64,000 nt of DNA from Corynebacterium hindlerae (GTDB lineage: Bacteria > Actinomycetota > Actinomycetes > Mycobacteriales > Mycobacteriaceae), in contig NZ_CP059833.1 of NCBI RefSeq assembly GCF_014117265.1, forward strand, positions 1,829,069-1,893,068, in the 5' to 3' direction. Of this stretch, positions 55,757 through 64,000 are shown in pieces. The notes under the pieces are model-generated. The model was not told the origin of the DNA. It searched no databases and saw only the letters and a list, made by a program, of their open reading frames with translations. The translations under genes were made by a program, and so were the position numbers. The stretch's first letter is position 1; each line of letters opens with the position of its first letter.

Positions 55757-57046
55757 ATGGCTGCAATCGTGATTGTCGGCGCCCAGTGGGGCGATGAAGG
55801 CAAAGGTAAAGCCACAGATATCCTCGGCGGTGTAGTTGACTACGTAGTCAAACCCAATGGTGGCAACAACGCTGGCCATACCGTGGTGGTTGGCGGGGAA
55901 AAGTATGAACTCAAGCTCCTGCCAGCTGGTGTACTCTCGGAGAACGCTACTCCAGTGCTTGGCAACGGTGTTGTGATCAACCTCGAGGCCCTGTTCGAGG
56001 AAATGGACGGCCTCATCGCGCGTGGCTGCGACGCTTCCCGCCTGCGTATCTCCGCTAACGCACACGTGGTGGCCCCATACCACCAGGTGCTGGACCGAGT
56101 TCAGGAACGCTTCCTGGGCAAGCGCGCCATCGGCACCACAGGTCGTGGCATTGGCCCAACCTACGCTGACAAGGTTGCCCGCGTCGGTATCCGAGTGCAG
56201 GACATCTTCGATGAGTCCATCCTGCGCCAAAAGATCGAATCCGCACTGGACGTGAAGAACCAGATGCTGGTGAAGATGTACAACCGCAAGGCCATCCTTG
56301 CGGAAGAAACCGTGCAGTACTTCCTGTCCTACGCGGACCGCCTGCGCCCGATGGTCATCGAAACTGAGCTGGAACTGAACAAGGCGCTGGATGAGGGAAA
56401 GCACGTCCTCATGGAGGGCGGCCAGGCCACCATGCTCGACGTGGACCACGGTACCTACCCGTTCGTGACCTCCTCCAACCCCACCGCAGGTGGTGCGTGC
56501 GTGGGCTCCGGTATTGGCCCGACCCGCATCACCCACTCCATGGGCATCATCAAGGCCTACACCACCCGCGTTGGCGCCGGCCCATTCCCAACCGAGCTGT
56601 TTGACAAGTGGGGCGAGTACCTGCAGACCACCGGTGGCGAGATTGGTGTGAACACCGGACGCAAGCGTCGTTGCGGATGGTACGACTCCGTGATTGCCCG
56701 CTACGCCTCCCGCGTCAACGGCTTCACCGACCTGTTCCTGACCAAGCTGGACGTGCTCACCGGCATCGGCGAAATCCCAATCTGCGTCGCCTACGACGTA
56801 GACGGGGTCCGCTTCGACGAAATGCCAATGACCCAGTCCGACTTCCACCACGCCACCCCGATCTACGAAACCATGCCAGCCTGGGATGAAGACATCACCG
56901 GCTGCAAAACCTTCGAGGATCTGCCACAGAAGGCAAAGGACTACGTGCTTCGCCTGGAAGAACTCTCCGGCTGCCAGATTTCCTACATTGGCGTTGGACC
57001 TGGTCGCGACCAAACCATCGTTCGCCATGATGTGATGGCTGACTAG
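55757..57046 (+). CDS. purA: adenylosuccinate synthetase
   Basis: A 429-residue enzyme with the GTP-binding loop [14 protein letters not shown] at the N-terminus, [10 protein letters not shown], the IMP-binding [11 protein letters not shown] near residue 133, [20 protein letters not shown] and RKRRCGWYD. Full length and intact. It makes adenylosuccinate from IMP, aspartate and GTP in purine synthesis. purT is encoded nearby at 59659. ATG at 55757 is preceded by GGAAGTGACG. Confidence 0.97.
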   Translation: MAAIVIVGAQWGDEGKGKATDILGGVVDYVVKPNGGNNAGHTVVVGGEKYELKLLPAGVLSENATPVLGNGVVINLEALFEEMDGLIARGCDASRLRISANAHVVAPYHQVLDRVQERFLGKRAIGTTGRGIGPTYADKVARVGIRVQDIFDESILRQKIESALDVKNQMLVKMYNRKAILAEETVQYFLSYADRLRPMVIETELELNKALDEGKHVLMEGGQATMLDVDHGTYPFVTSSNPTAGGACVGSGIGPTRITHSMGIIKAYTTRVGAGPFPTELFDKWGEYLQTTGGEIGVNTGRKRRCGWYDSVIARYASRVNGFTDLFLTKLDVLTGIGEIPICVAYDVDGVRFDEMPMTQSDFHHATPIYETMPAWDEDITGCKTFEDLPQKAKDYVLRLEELSGCQISYIGVGPGRDQTIVRHDVMAD

Positions 57047-57062
57047 CACCCTGAACCATGTG

Positions 57063-57115
57063 CCCTTAATCATATCCATATATCCTTCTAAGAATTTTGT
57101 AAACTTGATTAAGGG
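57063..57115. promoter_or_regulatory. inverted repeat CCCTTAATCA/TGATTAAGGG downstream of purA
   Basis: Ten-bp arms at 57063-57072 and 57106-57115 with a 33-base AT-rich spacer. It could be a weak terminator of purA or an operator for the adhesin gene, since TAAGGGGTC continues from the second arm. The remaining spacer to 57279 contains TGTCAATAATT but no promoter I can fix. Confidence 0.4.
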
Positions 57116-57279
57116 GTCTATTATTCACCTGTCAATAATTTTCTAGTGAAGTGACAAGGGGTGGGAAGGTTCTTTTCCCCTTGGCTAACTAGGTTTGAAG
57201 CTGTGTCCTAACTAATAGAAAACGCGATCCCACATGTGTTGATCGACCTAGCTAGGGCACGCAATTGGAGAGGTGAGAT

Positions 57280-59547
57280 ATGGCCCTAGTTGGTGGGTGG
57301 CAAGTGCGCAGGAAGCTTGTGGCGCTTTTGACGGCCATTTTGGTTTTGGTCCCTGCAATGTTCGTTTCATTGTCGGGTGCGAATGCGGCAGAGCCCCGTA
57401 TTGACGACGGCGTAAAGGTGTCTTCGGGGAAGCAGGGCTACGAGATCGTTTCTGAAGACGGTAAAAGTAGAGAAACGCAGCTCTTCAAACTTGTTAGCGA
57501 AAGCTTCAATGGTCAGTCCTATTGTGTCGAGGCTGATGTTCGCATCGATGTCTCAGCGAGTGTCGATGGCAAATTTACTTCCTGGAGCAATTTTGCTGGC
57601 AACAACCAGTTTGTGAAATATGCGGACAAAGTTAATTGGATTGTAGAAAATAGCTATCCGGCAGTGTCCCTTGAATCTTTGGCTAACACCATCGGTGCCA
57701 AATCGGGTGAACTAAACGAGAAGAGCGCTATCGCTCAAACACAAGCTGCTATTTGGCGCTTTACCGACGGGTACAGCCTCAAAGAAATTAAGTTTACTAA
57801 TGCCCGCCAGGAACTGTCCGCGCTGCAGGAAGGGCAAAAGAAGCTCTATGATTACCTAGTTGGCGAGAAAAACATTGGTTCTAAGCGCGTCGATATTGTC
57901 CAGGTTAACGAAGAAAAAGTCGTTGAAAAGGACGGCGTTGTAGGCCCGTTCCAATTCCAAATCACTGGCGGAGCATCAGAGTTTTCCGTGAAGCTTGGCG
58001 CGGGGCAGTCTCTCGTAGACAAAGATGGCAACACAGTTCGTAGCGGTGAAGAGTTCTACGTGAAGGTGGACCAGAACGTCTCCTCGGTAAAATTTGATCT
58101 CGAGGTGCCTAACGCCGGTGTGGGTGGCGCGATCGTTCATGCAGTGAAGGATAACGTTCGTCAGCAAACCACCATCGTGACCTATTCCGAACAAAAGACT
58201 CCACTTACCCGGACTGTCGAGTGGACCAAAAAAGAAGAGTCTGTGGCGAATCACGATATTGAAATTTCTAAGGTCGATCTGAATGGCACGGAGCTTCCTG
58301 GTGCGCAGATCACTGTGTTGAAGAAGTCTGACGGTTCTAAGGTCGACTCATGGGTATCCACTGATAAGCCACACCGGATTAGCGTCGCTCCAGGCGAGTA
58401 TGTCTTCAAGGAAACCGCAGCTCCTAAGGGATACAAGGTCGTTTCCGACATTACGTTCACTGTGAATGCTAAGGGTGAGGTGTCCACCTCTGACGTTCAG
58501 CAAACGGTCAACAGTGTAAAGGTTGCAGTCGCGGAGAAGAATCAGCTGACCGTGATCAACGAGGCGGAGCAAGCTCCACTGACCAAGGTTTTGCTTTCGA
58601 AGGTCGCGTTGGGGCAGAAGGATGAGCTAGCTGGCGCGAAGATGACCTTGTCCAAGGTTGGTATTGCTTGGGATGAGCCAGTAACGGCACTCATCGAGGA
58701 ATGGACTTCTGGAAACAAGCCGCGTGAGTTCTCTGCGGAGCCAGGCGTATATCAGCTCACCGAGGTCACTGCGCCACAGGGCTACGAAGTTGCGGAAAGC
58801 ATCATCTTCCATGTTGCTGGTGACGGAAAAGTTCAGGTTGGTGTCAAAGACAGCGATGGTCACTACAAGCTGGAAGATGCGGAAGACAACAAGGTCGTAA
58901 TGGTGGACAAGCCGTCACCTACCACTACTCCTTCCACTTCCGTTACCACGAGCGAGCCAACTCCTTCGGAAACCACTGTGACGGTGACGACGGAAGTTCC
59001 AGTGACGGTTACGAGCACCACTGAGGTTCCTACTACCGTGACGACGACGGTAGAAACCCCGGTTCCTACCACGGTGACGGAAACGACTGTTGTACCGACC
59101 ACTGTTGTGACCACGGAAACGACTACCACTGAGGTGGTTGTTCCAACGACGGTCGAGACGACCACCACTGAGATGGCGGCTCCTACCACTACAACGACCA
59201 CGGTCCAGGCCGCCTCTGGCTTCGATCTGCGTTACGTACTTGGTGCTCTCGGGCTGTGGGCACTACTGAAGGAAGGCGGTTCATCGTCTTCCGATATGGG
59301 GTCATCTTCCTCATCGACCAAGGCCCCGATAGTGGTTCCGGCACCTTCCGTTCCGAACCGCCAGGATCGAGTGGACTCCATTTCTAATGAGCCTCCAGTT
59401 GCTCAGAAGGGTGTCCAGCCTCAGCAGACTCCTGCGAAGAAGATGCTGGCATCGACCGGCGCGAACGTTGTAGGCCTTTCGGCAGTTGCTGCGCTCCTGC
59501 TAGCTCTCGGCCTGTACTTTGTGGCGAAGCGTCGTAAAGAAAGCTAG
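57280..59547 (+). CDS. thioester-domain surface adhesin with Thr-rich stalk and LASTG sorting signal
   Basis: A 755-residue surface protein. Signal peptide (VRRKLVALLTAILVLVPAMF, cleaved near GANAAE). The thioester domain has Cys82 (QSYCVEAD) and the TQAAIW motif with Gln155, the pair that forms an internal thioester able to bond covalently to host amines. At about residues 325-420 and 430-530 two SpaA-like domains follow (VFKETAAPKGYKV, LTEVTAPQGYEV; E-box glutamates present). A stalk of about 95 residues is almost all Thr, Val, Pro and Glu (545-645). It contains a short hydrophobic segment YVLGALGLWALL near 650, a Ser-rich stretch, and finally LASTG with helix and KRRKES. Ribosome site GGAGAGGTGAG. 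Single gene. Confidence 0.88.
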   Translation: MALVGGWQVRRKLVALLTAILVLVPAMFVSLSGANAAEPRIDDGVKVSSGKQGYEIVSEDGKSRETQLFKLVSESFNGQSYCVEADVRIDVSASVDGKFTSWSNFAGNNQFVKYADKVNWIVENSYPAVSLESLANTIGAKSGELNEKSAIAQTQAAIWRFTDGYSLKEIKFTNARQELSALQEGQKKLYDYLVGEKNIGSKRVDIVQVNEEKVVEKDGVVGPFQFQITGGASEFSVKLGAGQSLVDKDGNTVRSGEEFYVKVDQNVSSVKFDLEVPNAGVGGAIVHAVKDNVRQQTTIVTYSEQKTPLTRTVEWTKKEESVANHDIEISKVDLNGTELPGAQITVLKKSDGSKVDSWVSTDKPHRISVAPGEYVFKETAAPKGYKVVSDITFTVNAKGEVSTSDVQQTVNSVKVAVAEKNQLTVINEAEQAPLTKVLLSKVALGQKDELAGAKMTLSKVGIAWDEPVTALIEEWTSGNKPREFSAEPGVYQLTEVTAPQGYEVAESIIFHVAGDGKVQVGVKDSDGHYKLEDAEDNKVVMVDKPSPTTTPSTSVTTSEPTPSETTVTVTTEVPVTVTSTTEVPTTVTTTVETPVPTTVTETTVVPTTVVTTETTTTEVVVPTTVETTTTEMAAPTTTTTTVQAASGFDLRYVLGALGLWALLKEGGSSSSDMGSSSSSTKAPIVVPAPSVPNRQDRVDSISNEPPVAQKGVQPQQTPAKKMLASTGANVVGLSAVAALLLALGLYFVAKRRKES

Positions 59548-59568
59548 TACTTAGCTAGTTGTCGTAAG

Positions 59569-59603
59569 AGCGGTGTGCTCGGTGATCCGAGGCACCGCTT
59601 TTG
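59569..59603 (+). terminator. terminator of the thioester adhesin gene
   Basis: AGCGGTG (59569-59575) pairs with CACCGCT (59593-59599), followed by TTTTG. It is 22 bases past the stop. Confidence 0.65.
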
Positions 59604-59658
59604 CGATAGTAGTGCCTGTCACCACGATGCGGCAGTGCTCCCGGATTATGATTGCACC

Positions 59659-60861
59659 ATGTACACCCCTGAAAATATCGGTACCCCGTTAACAGACAAC
59701 GCCACCCGCGTCATGCTCCTCGGCTCGGGAGAGCTCGGCAAAGAAGTAACTATCGCGCTGCAGCGCCTCGGCGTCGAAGTGCATGCTGTTGACCGCTATG
59801 AAAACGCCCCGGCGCACCAGGTTGCGCACCGCGCATACGTCATTGACATGACGAATCCGGACGCAGTGAAGGAACTGGCTAATCAGATTAACCCTCAGTT
59901 CATCGTCCCAGAGATCGAAGCGATTGCCACCGACGCGCTCGCAGAACTCGAAGCAGGCGGGACGACGGTCATCCCCACCGCCCGAGCAACCCAACTGACG
60001 ATGAATCGGGAAGGCATCCGCCGACTTGCCTCCGAAGAACTGGGGCTACCGACCTCGGCTTACGAATTCGCATCCACGAAGGAAGAATTCGCGTCAGCGG
60101 TGGAGAATATTGGGTACCCGTGCGTCGTTAAGCCAGTGATGAGCTCTTCCGGCAAGGGCCAATCTGTCCTTCGCTCGGCTGCCGACATCGACACCGCCTG
60201 GGACTACGCCATGTCCGGCGGGCGCGTCGACTCCGGCCGCGTTATCATCGAAAGCTTCGTCGATTTCGACTACGAAATCACCCTCCTCACAGTCCGTTCC
60301 ATCGACCCTGCCACCGGCAACGACGCCACCTGGTTCTGCGAACCCATCGGCCACCGCCAAGTCGACGGCGACTACGTGGAATCCTGGCAACCGATGGCCA
60401 TGACTGAAACCGCACTCGAAAATGCCCGCTCCGTCGCAGCCCGCATCACCGGAGCCCTCGGTGGCCGCGGCATCTTCGGTGTCGAGCTCTTCATCTCTGG
60501 CGACGACGTCTACTTCTCCGAAGTTTCCCCGCGTCCGCACGACACCGGACTCGTCACCCTCGCCTCCCAACGATTCTCCGAATTCGAACTCCACGCCCGC
60601 GCCATTCTCGGGCTCCCGATCGATGTCACCCTCGTATCCCCAGGCGCATCATCCGTGATCTACGGGTCCTCCGAAGGGCCAGTGCGGTACGTTGGGGTAG
60701 CTAACGCGCTAGCCGTCCCAGAATCCGACATTCGCATCTTCGGCAAACCAACCGCCGGCGAAAAACGACGCATGGGTGTGGCCGTCGCCACCGGCGAAAA
60801 CGTGGAGACTGCGCGCGAACGGGCAGTCGCTGCTTCGTCAGCCGTCAGCGTGATGGAATAG
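59659..60861 (+). CDS. purT: formate-dependent phosphoribosylglycinamide formyltransferase
   Basis: A 400-residue ATP-grasp enzyme. [24 protein letters not shown] at the N-terminus binds [16 protein letters not shown] is the ATP-grasp P-loop near residue 160, and [27 protein letters not shown] carries the Mg-binding glutamate. ATG at 59659 ([11 protein letters not shown]) gives the family's usual N-terminus; a longer frame is not conserved in style. It uses formate and ATP instead of formyl-THF, in the third step of purine synthesis. Confidence 0.95.
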   Translation: MYTPENIGTPLTDNATRVMLLGSGELGKEVTIALQRLGVEVHAVDRYENAPAHQVAHRAYVIDMTNPDAVKELANQINPQFIVPEIEAIATDALAELEAGGTTVIPTARATQLTMNREGIRRLASEELGLPTSAYEFASTKEEFASAVENIGYPCVVKPVMSSSGKGQSVLRSAADIDTAWDYAMSGGRVDSGRVIIESFVDFDYEITLLTVRSIDPATGNDATWFCEPIGHRQVDGDYVESWQPMAMTETALENARSVAARITGALGGRGIFGVELFISGDDVYFSEVSPRPHDTGLVTLASQRFSEFELHARAILGLPIDVTLVSPGASSVIYGSSEGPVRYVGVANALAVPESDIRIFGKPTAGEKRRMGVAVATGENVETARERAVAASSAVSVME

Positions 60862-60891
60862 CGCCGGGCTTGGAGGCTTCTTGGTTTTTGA

Positions 60892-61007
60892 CCCCGACAT
60901 TACGGCCCCGAGGTTGGTGGGTCGGGGCCTTGACCCCGACATTACGGCCCCGAGGTTGCCCCAAAATCGCTGCGACGAGCCCGAATTTCGGGAGGGTAAT
61001 GTCGGGG
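60892..61007 (+). repeat. 74-bp dispersed element, copy C (with 42-bp upstream half-copy)
   Basis: Core 60934-61007, bounded by CCCCGACATTAC and GTAATGTCGGGG. A further CCCCGACATTACGGCCCCGA begins 42 bases earlier at 60892. It is preceded by GGCTTCTTGGTTTTTGA, which also precedes copy D, so C and D with about 206 bases of flank are a tandem duplication. The 384-base gap 60862-61245 holds only these two copies. Confidence 0.88.
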
Positions 61008-61097
61008 AGAAGTTTGTAGCGCCTTAACCATGGCTCAATGGTGTGATTGTTGAGGGTGGTGAGATGACTGGGGATGTTGCGGCTTCTTGGTTTTTGA

Positions 61098-61213
61098 GCC
61101 CGACATTACGGCCCCGAGGTTGGTGGGTCGGGGCCTTGACCCCGACATTACGCCCCCGAGGTTGCCCCAAAATCGCTGCGGCGAGCCCGAACTTCGGGAG
61201 GGTAATGTCGGGG
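61098..61213 (+). repeat. 74-bp dispersed element, copy D
   Basis: Core 61140-61213 with a half-copy at 61098. It is almost identical to copy C and ends about 33 bases before the DUF559-like gene. Confidence 0.88.
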
Positions 61214-61245
61214 AGAAAGCCGGTCGGCTTGCGAGCTATCGCTGA

Positions 61246-62166
61246 ATGCAGCATGATATTGGCATGAATTCGGGGGATTTCATATCGGGGAAGTTATGTT
61301 ATTTGCGTGCGCTGAGCTACGCTCGCGCCTTGGAAATGAGGCGCGATTTTCCGGATGCAATAGAGCTGACGCCGGAGGTCATAGTTCACCGAGAGTATTT
61401 TGAGAGTCAGCAGTGGTGGAAACAAGAGGAAATCCGCGCGATTGCTGTGGGGATGGCGGCGTATCGGGCAGTGCTCGTCGGTAAGGCTGCTGCGCGTGTA
61501 ACCGGAATTCCGGTGTTGCGCAACGGCCCAGTGGAGTTGTGTTTGCCGGGTGGGGTGTGCGCGCCGTCGCGAAAGCGCTGGCAAACGGGTGTGGAATATC
61601 GGCATTGGCAGCTTCACGACGACGATTGGACCATCCACAAAGGTGTCAGAGTTACTCGTGGCCGGAGAACAGTCATTGATATCGCGCGAACTGGAACTTT
61701 AGCTGAGGGCCTAGCGGCTATCGACTACGTGCTTTATACCCAGCAAACGAACATGGAAAGCATCGACGCCCAACTAAGTCGCTTCCGTCGCCTACCTGGG
61801 GTGAGCAAAGCTCGGCGGGCAATGGAACTGGCATCCCCAAGAGCGGAAAGCCCACTAGAATCCTGGGCCCGGGCACAACTTATCGAAGCTGGCATACACG
61901 ATTTCTTCCTGCAGATCGAGATCGAAGGATGTCGCGTTGACTTTCTTATTCAAGAATGGCTTGTCGTGGAAGTCGACGGAAAATCCAAGTACACGGATTT
62001 TGGTGAAGAGAAGAAATGGGCGGAAGAGAAAGAACGCAATGACAAGATTCTCGCCGCGGGATATCACATTCTGCACGTAGGGCGAAAAGAACTAAAAACA
62101 ATGGTCCAAGGCGAATCCGAATTCATCCACAAAGTCCGGAAGCTACTACAACGACGCCCTCGATAA
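61246..62166 (+). CDS. AbiEi-like/DUF559 protein, predicted PD-(D/E)XK nuclease fold
   Basis: 306 residues (an in-frame ATG at 61264 is an alternative start; neither has a clear ribosome site). The N-terminal 180 residues (VLVGKAAARVTGIPVL, RKRWQTGVEYRHWQL, VRVTRGRRTVIDIARTGTLAEGLAAIDYVL) resemble the region shared with AbiEi-type antitoxins. The C-terminal part, ESWARAQLIEAGI, IEGCRVDFLIQEWLVVEVDGKSKY and KILAAGYHILHVG, is the DUF559/Vsr-like endonuclease fold with the D-(E)xK-type residues (D in RVDFL, EVDGKSKY). Such proteins are common in actinobacterial accessory regions and their function is unproven. It is flanked on both sides by copies of the 74-bp element. Confidence 0.72.
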   Translation: MQHDIGMNSGDFISGKLCYLRALSYARALEMRRDFPDAIELTPEVIVHREYFESQQWWKQEEIRAIAVGMAAYRAVLVGKAAARVTGIPVLRNGPVELCLPGGVCAPSRKRWQTGVEYRHWQLHDDDWTIHKGVRVTRGRRTVIDIARTGTLAEGLAAIDYVLYTQQTNMESIDAQLSRFRRLPGVSKARRAMELASPRAESPLESWARAQLIEAGIHDFFLQIEIEGCRVDFLIQEWLVVEVDGKSKYTDFGEEKKWAEEKERNDKILAAGYHILHVGRKELKTMVQGESEFIHKVRKLLQRRPR

Positions 62167-62207
62167 ACGCCTAAGCCAAACAACTTGATGATCGGTTAGG
62201 GCGTTGA

Positions 62208-62323
62208 CCCCGACATTACGGCCCCGAGATTGGTGGGACAAAGCCTCGAGCCCGACATTACGCCCCCGAGGTCGCCTCAAAAACGCTGCGACGAGCCCGA
62301 ACTTCGGGAGGGTAATGTCGGGG
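62208..62323 (+). repeat. 74-bp dispersed element, copy E (with half-copy)
   Basis: Core 62250-62323 (first base G, not C) with a half-copy at 62208, in the same orientation as C and D. It begins 42 bases after the DUF559-like stop. Confidence 0.88.
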
Positions 62324-62392
62324 CCAACGAGGGCAGCCGACCAGCAGCGCCTACGGGCTGCAAATAATGAGGCCAAAGTGGCCGGTGTGAAG

Positions 62393-62458
62393 CCCCAAAC
62401 CAAGCCCCAAACCAAGCCCCAAACCACACCCCAAACCAAGCCCCAAACCACACCCCAA
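62393..62458. repeat. 12-bp tandem repeat, about 5.5 units
   Basis: The units are CCCCAAACCAAG (1, 2, 4) and CCCCAAACCACA (3, 5), plus a partial sixth. Read on the minus strand, that of nrdG, it is a series of GGGG runs every 12 bases directly downstream of the nrdG stop. Confidence 0.9.
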
Positions 62459-62464
62459 GAATCC

Positions 62465-63097
62465 TCAAGCCACCTGATACCGCCCGTTGGCATCCACTCC
62501 GCGGGCTTGTTGCACGACAAGGTGATGCCCGTAGCTGGCGACGCGCTGCTGGAGCAATGGCAATTCGGCTTCCAAGACAGAGCCGGGCCACACCGTGGTG
62601 CGTACTTGTAAGGGAACGTCGGCGTCGGTGAGCAGCTCGAGGGACTGCCAGCTTCCGGCTGCAGCTCGTGGGGTGAGCCCAACCTCGGAAGATGAGCCGG
62701 GCAGGCATTTCACATCGAGCCCCACCCAGTCGGGTCGGGTGTTTTCCGAGGCCAAGAGCGTGGCGATTGCTTTTGGTCGGTATCCGCTGGTGTGGAGGCC
62801 GACGGGGTAGCCACGCGAATGCACGGTAGCTATGAAGGAGCCAAGCCCTGGGTGCATGGTGGGTTCGCCGCCGGAGATGACGAGGGCGTCGATAAGTCCG
62901 CGTCGTTGTTCCAGCAAGGACCACGGAAACTTAACGCCTGGCCCGACCTGTTGCAGGGCCGGGTTGTGGCAGTAGTAGCAGGTCAGGGGGCAGCCTTGGG
63001 TGAAGGCTGTGATGGTGAGGTGTCCTGGCCAGTCGGTGGCGGAGAAGGGAATGACTCCGGCGATGGGGAGGTCAGGAGGCGAAGTAGACGCGCTCAT
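62465..63097 (-). CDS. nrdG: anaerobic ribonucleotide reductase activating protein (radical SAM)
   Basis: A 210-residue radical SAM enzyme with the cluster motif CPLTCYYC (Cx3Cx2C) near residue 35, followed by ALVISGGEPTMHPGL (GGE motif). It is somewhat longer than E. coli NrdG (about 154) and closer to the actinobacterial/PFL-activase-like form. It installs the glycyl radical on NrdD. The start overlaps the 3' end of nrdD by 26 bases, so the two form one operon. Tandem repeats lie just after its stop. Confidence 0.9.
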   Translation of the reverse strand: MSASTSPPDLPIAGVIPFSATDWPGHLTITAFTQGCPLTCYYCHNPALQQVGPGVKFPWSLLEQRRGLIDALVISGGEPTMHPGLGSFIATVHSRGYPVGLHTSGYRPKAIATLLASENTRPDWVGLDVKCLPGSSSEVGLTPRAAAGSWQSLELLTDADVPLQVRTTVWPGSVLEAELPLLQQRVASYGHHLVVQQARGVDANGRYQVA

Positions 63098-64000
63098 GGA
63101 ATTCGCCCTTCTTGCCGGTGTTGAAGCTGGCCACCGGGCGGAAGTATCCCATCACGCGGGTCCATACCTCGGTGGGGGAGCCACAGGAACATACCGGGAC
63201 TTCTCCCGCGAGGTAGCCATGCTGCGGGCAGATGGAGTAGGTCGGGGTGATGGTGACATAGGGGAGCGAGAAGTTTGATAGGGCCCGTTTGACCAGGAGC
63301 GCGCATTCCTTGCCGGAGGAAAGGTAGGCGCCCATGTAGAGGTGCAGGACGGTGCCGCCGGTGTATTTGCGTTGCAGCTCGTCTTGGAGCTCTAGCGCCC
63401 GGAATGGGTCCGGGGTGTGGGAGACGGGCAGCTGGGTGGAGTTGGTGTAGTAGGGTTCCTCGGCGGTGCCGGCTTGGATGATTCCTGGGTAGCGCGCAGC
63501 ATCTGCCCTGGCGAAGCGGTAGGTGGCGCCTTCGGCGGGGGTGGCCTCCAGGTTGTAGAGGTGACCGGTGGTTTCTTGTGCTTCGACGAGGAGGGCGCGA
63601 ATGTGGTCGAGGAGCCGCAGCGCGATGTCGGGGTCGGTGGCGATTGTGCCGCCGGTCAGGTTGCGGATCATCTCATTGACGCCGTTGACGCCGATGGTGG
63701 AGAAGTGGTTGTCGAGGCTGGGGAGCCAGCGCGCGGTGTAGGGGTAAAGGCCCTGCTCAAGCAGGCGGGTTACGGTCGCGCGTCGGCGCTCAAGCGTATC
63801 GACGCCCAGCCCCACCAACCTCGTCACCTCAGCGAGGATCTCTCCTTCCGTTTCGCACGTGAACCCGAGCCGAGCGCAGTTGAGGGTCACCACGCCGATC
63901 GATCCGGTTTGCTCCGCGGAACCAAACAGGCCGTTTCCTCGTTTCAGCAGCTCGCGAAGGTCGAGCTGCAGACGGCAGCACATGGAGCGGATGTCACCGG
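63072..64000 (-). CDS. nrdD: anaerobic ribonucleoside-triphosphate reductase (partial, N-terminus outside window)
   Basis: 309 residues of the C-terminal part are visible, entering at the window edge with a frame that continues upstream. MCCRLQLDLRELLKRGNGLFG and IGVVTLNCARLGF carry active-site cysteines. The C-terminal zinc site is CPQHG ... CSCG, and the glycyl radical loop reads RVMGYFRPVASFNTGKKGEF. All are NrdD features. It reduces NTPs to dNTPs without oxygen, indicating an anaerobically capable organism. Confidence 0.92.
   Translation of the reverse strand, partial: GDIRSMCCRLQLDLRELLKRGNGLFGSAEQTGSIGVVTLNCARLGFTCETEGEILAEVTRLVGLGVDTLERRRATVTRLLEQGLYPYTARWLPSLDNHFSTIGVNGVNEMIRNLTGGTIATDPDIALRLLDHIRALLVEAQETTGHLYNLEATPAEGATYRFARADAARYPGIIQAGTAEEPYYTNSTQLPVSHTPDPFRALELQDELQRKYTGGTVLHLYMGAYLSSGKECALLVKRALSNFSLPYVTITPTYSICPQHGYLAGEVPVCSCGSPTEVWTRVMGYFRPVASFNTGKKGEFHERVYFAS

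Noticed and set aside
55697..57079. Long antisense ORF (460 residues) opposite purA
   Set aside because: Shadow ORF; purA is unmistakable in the other strand.
62393..62458. CRISPR array
   Set aside because: The 12-bp units are directly adjacent without spacers and there are no cas genes in the window.

Overview
The window looks like chromosomal DNA of a Corynebacterium. The evidence is gene content and order: dnaK-grpE-dnaJ-hspR with HspR (HAIR) operators, ald, an AdhP-type alcohol dehydrogenase, clpB, pyrE, class II fda, purA, purT, Spa-type sortase-assembled pili and corynebacterial IS elements. Coding GC is high with AT-richer islands. I cannot name the species. I see no tRNA, rRNA or CRISPR array.

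Layout. (1) 1-6157, minus: an 'anchored repeat-type' metal ABC transporter operon. It has an LPNTG surface protein, a substrate-binding lipoprotein with an inserted surface-repeat domain, a membrane-anchored repeat protein, ATPase, permease and a further secreted repeat protein cut by the window edge. (2) 6394-7740: AI-2E family permease. (3) 8017-16714: pilus locus in the order major pilin, class C sortase, small pilin, giant VWA tip adhesin, followed by an ISL3 element. (4) 18600-22663: HspR-controlled chaperone operon. (5) 22705-23466: non-coding, with two copies of a 74-bp repeat. (6) 23467-32843: ethanol/acetaldehyde oxidation pair, DUF1023 hydrolase, nitrilase, globin-reductase, MFS transporter and two flavin oxidoreductases. 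(7) 32957-35500: clpB, with its own HAIR operators.

(8) 35497-45709 is the accessory island and the main discovery. A two-component system and an ABC-2 exporter lie next to a minus-strand operon encoding a phosphotransferase-like kinase, a HopA1-like protein, an unrecognised protein, a LanD-type HFCD flavoprotein and an S9 peptidase. This is the signature set of class V lanthipeptide (lanthidin, lexapeptide-like) biosynthesis. The precursor gene was not an obvious ORF. It is split by an IS3-family element: leader start at 45709 on one side, and a Thr/Ser/Cys core ending in TLGC and a stop at 44249 on the other, followed by an attenuator hairpin. The IS itself carries a 42-bp patch identical, inverted, to an internal piece of clpB, which breaks its transposase.

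(9) 46312-57046: housekeeping block (azlCD, sulfurtransferase, pyrE, SpoU methyltransferase, GH76-like, SGNH hydrolase, fda, FUSC protein, purA). (10) 57280-59547: thioester-domain adhesin. (11) 59659-64000: purT, a DUF559-like nuclease gene flanked by three more 74-bp repeats, and the anaerobic ribonucleotide reductase pair nrdG/nrdD (nrdD cut by the window edge).
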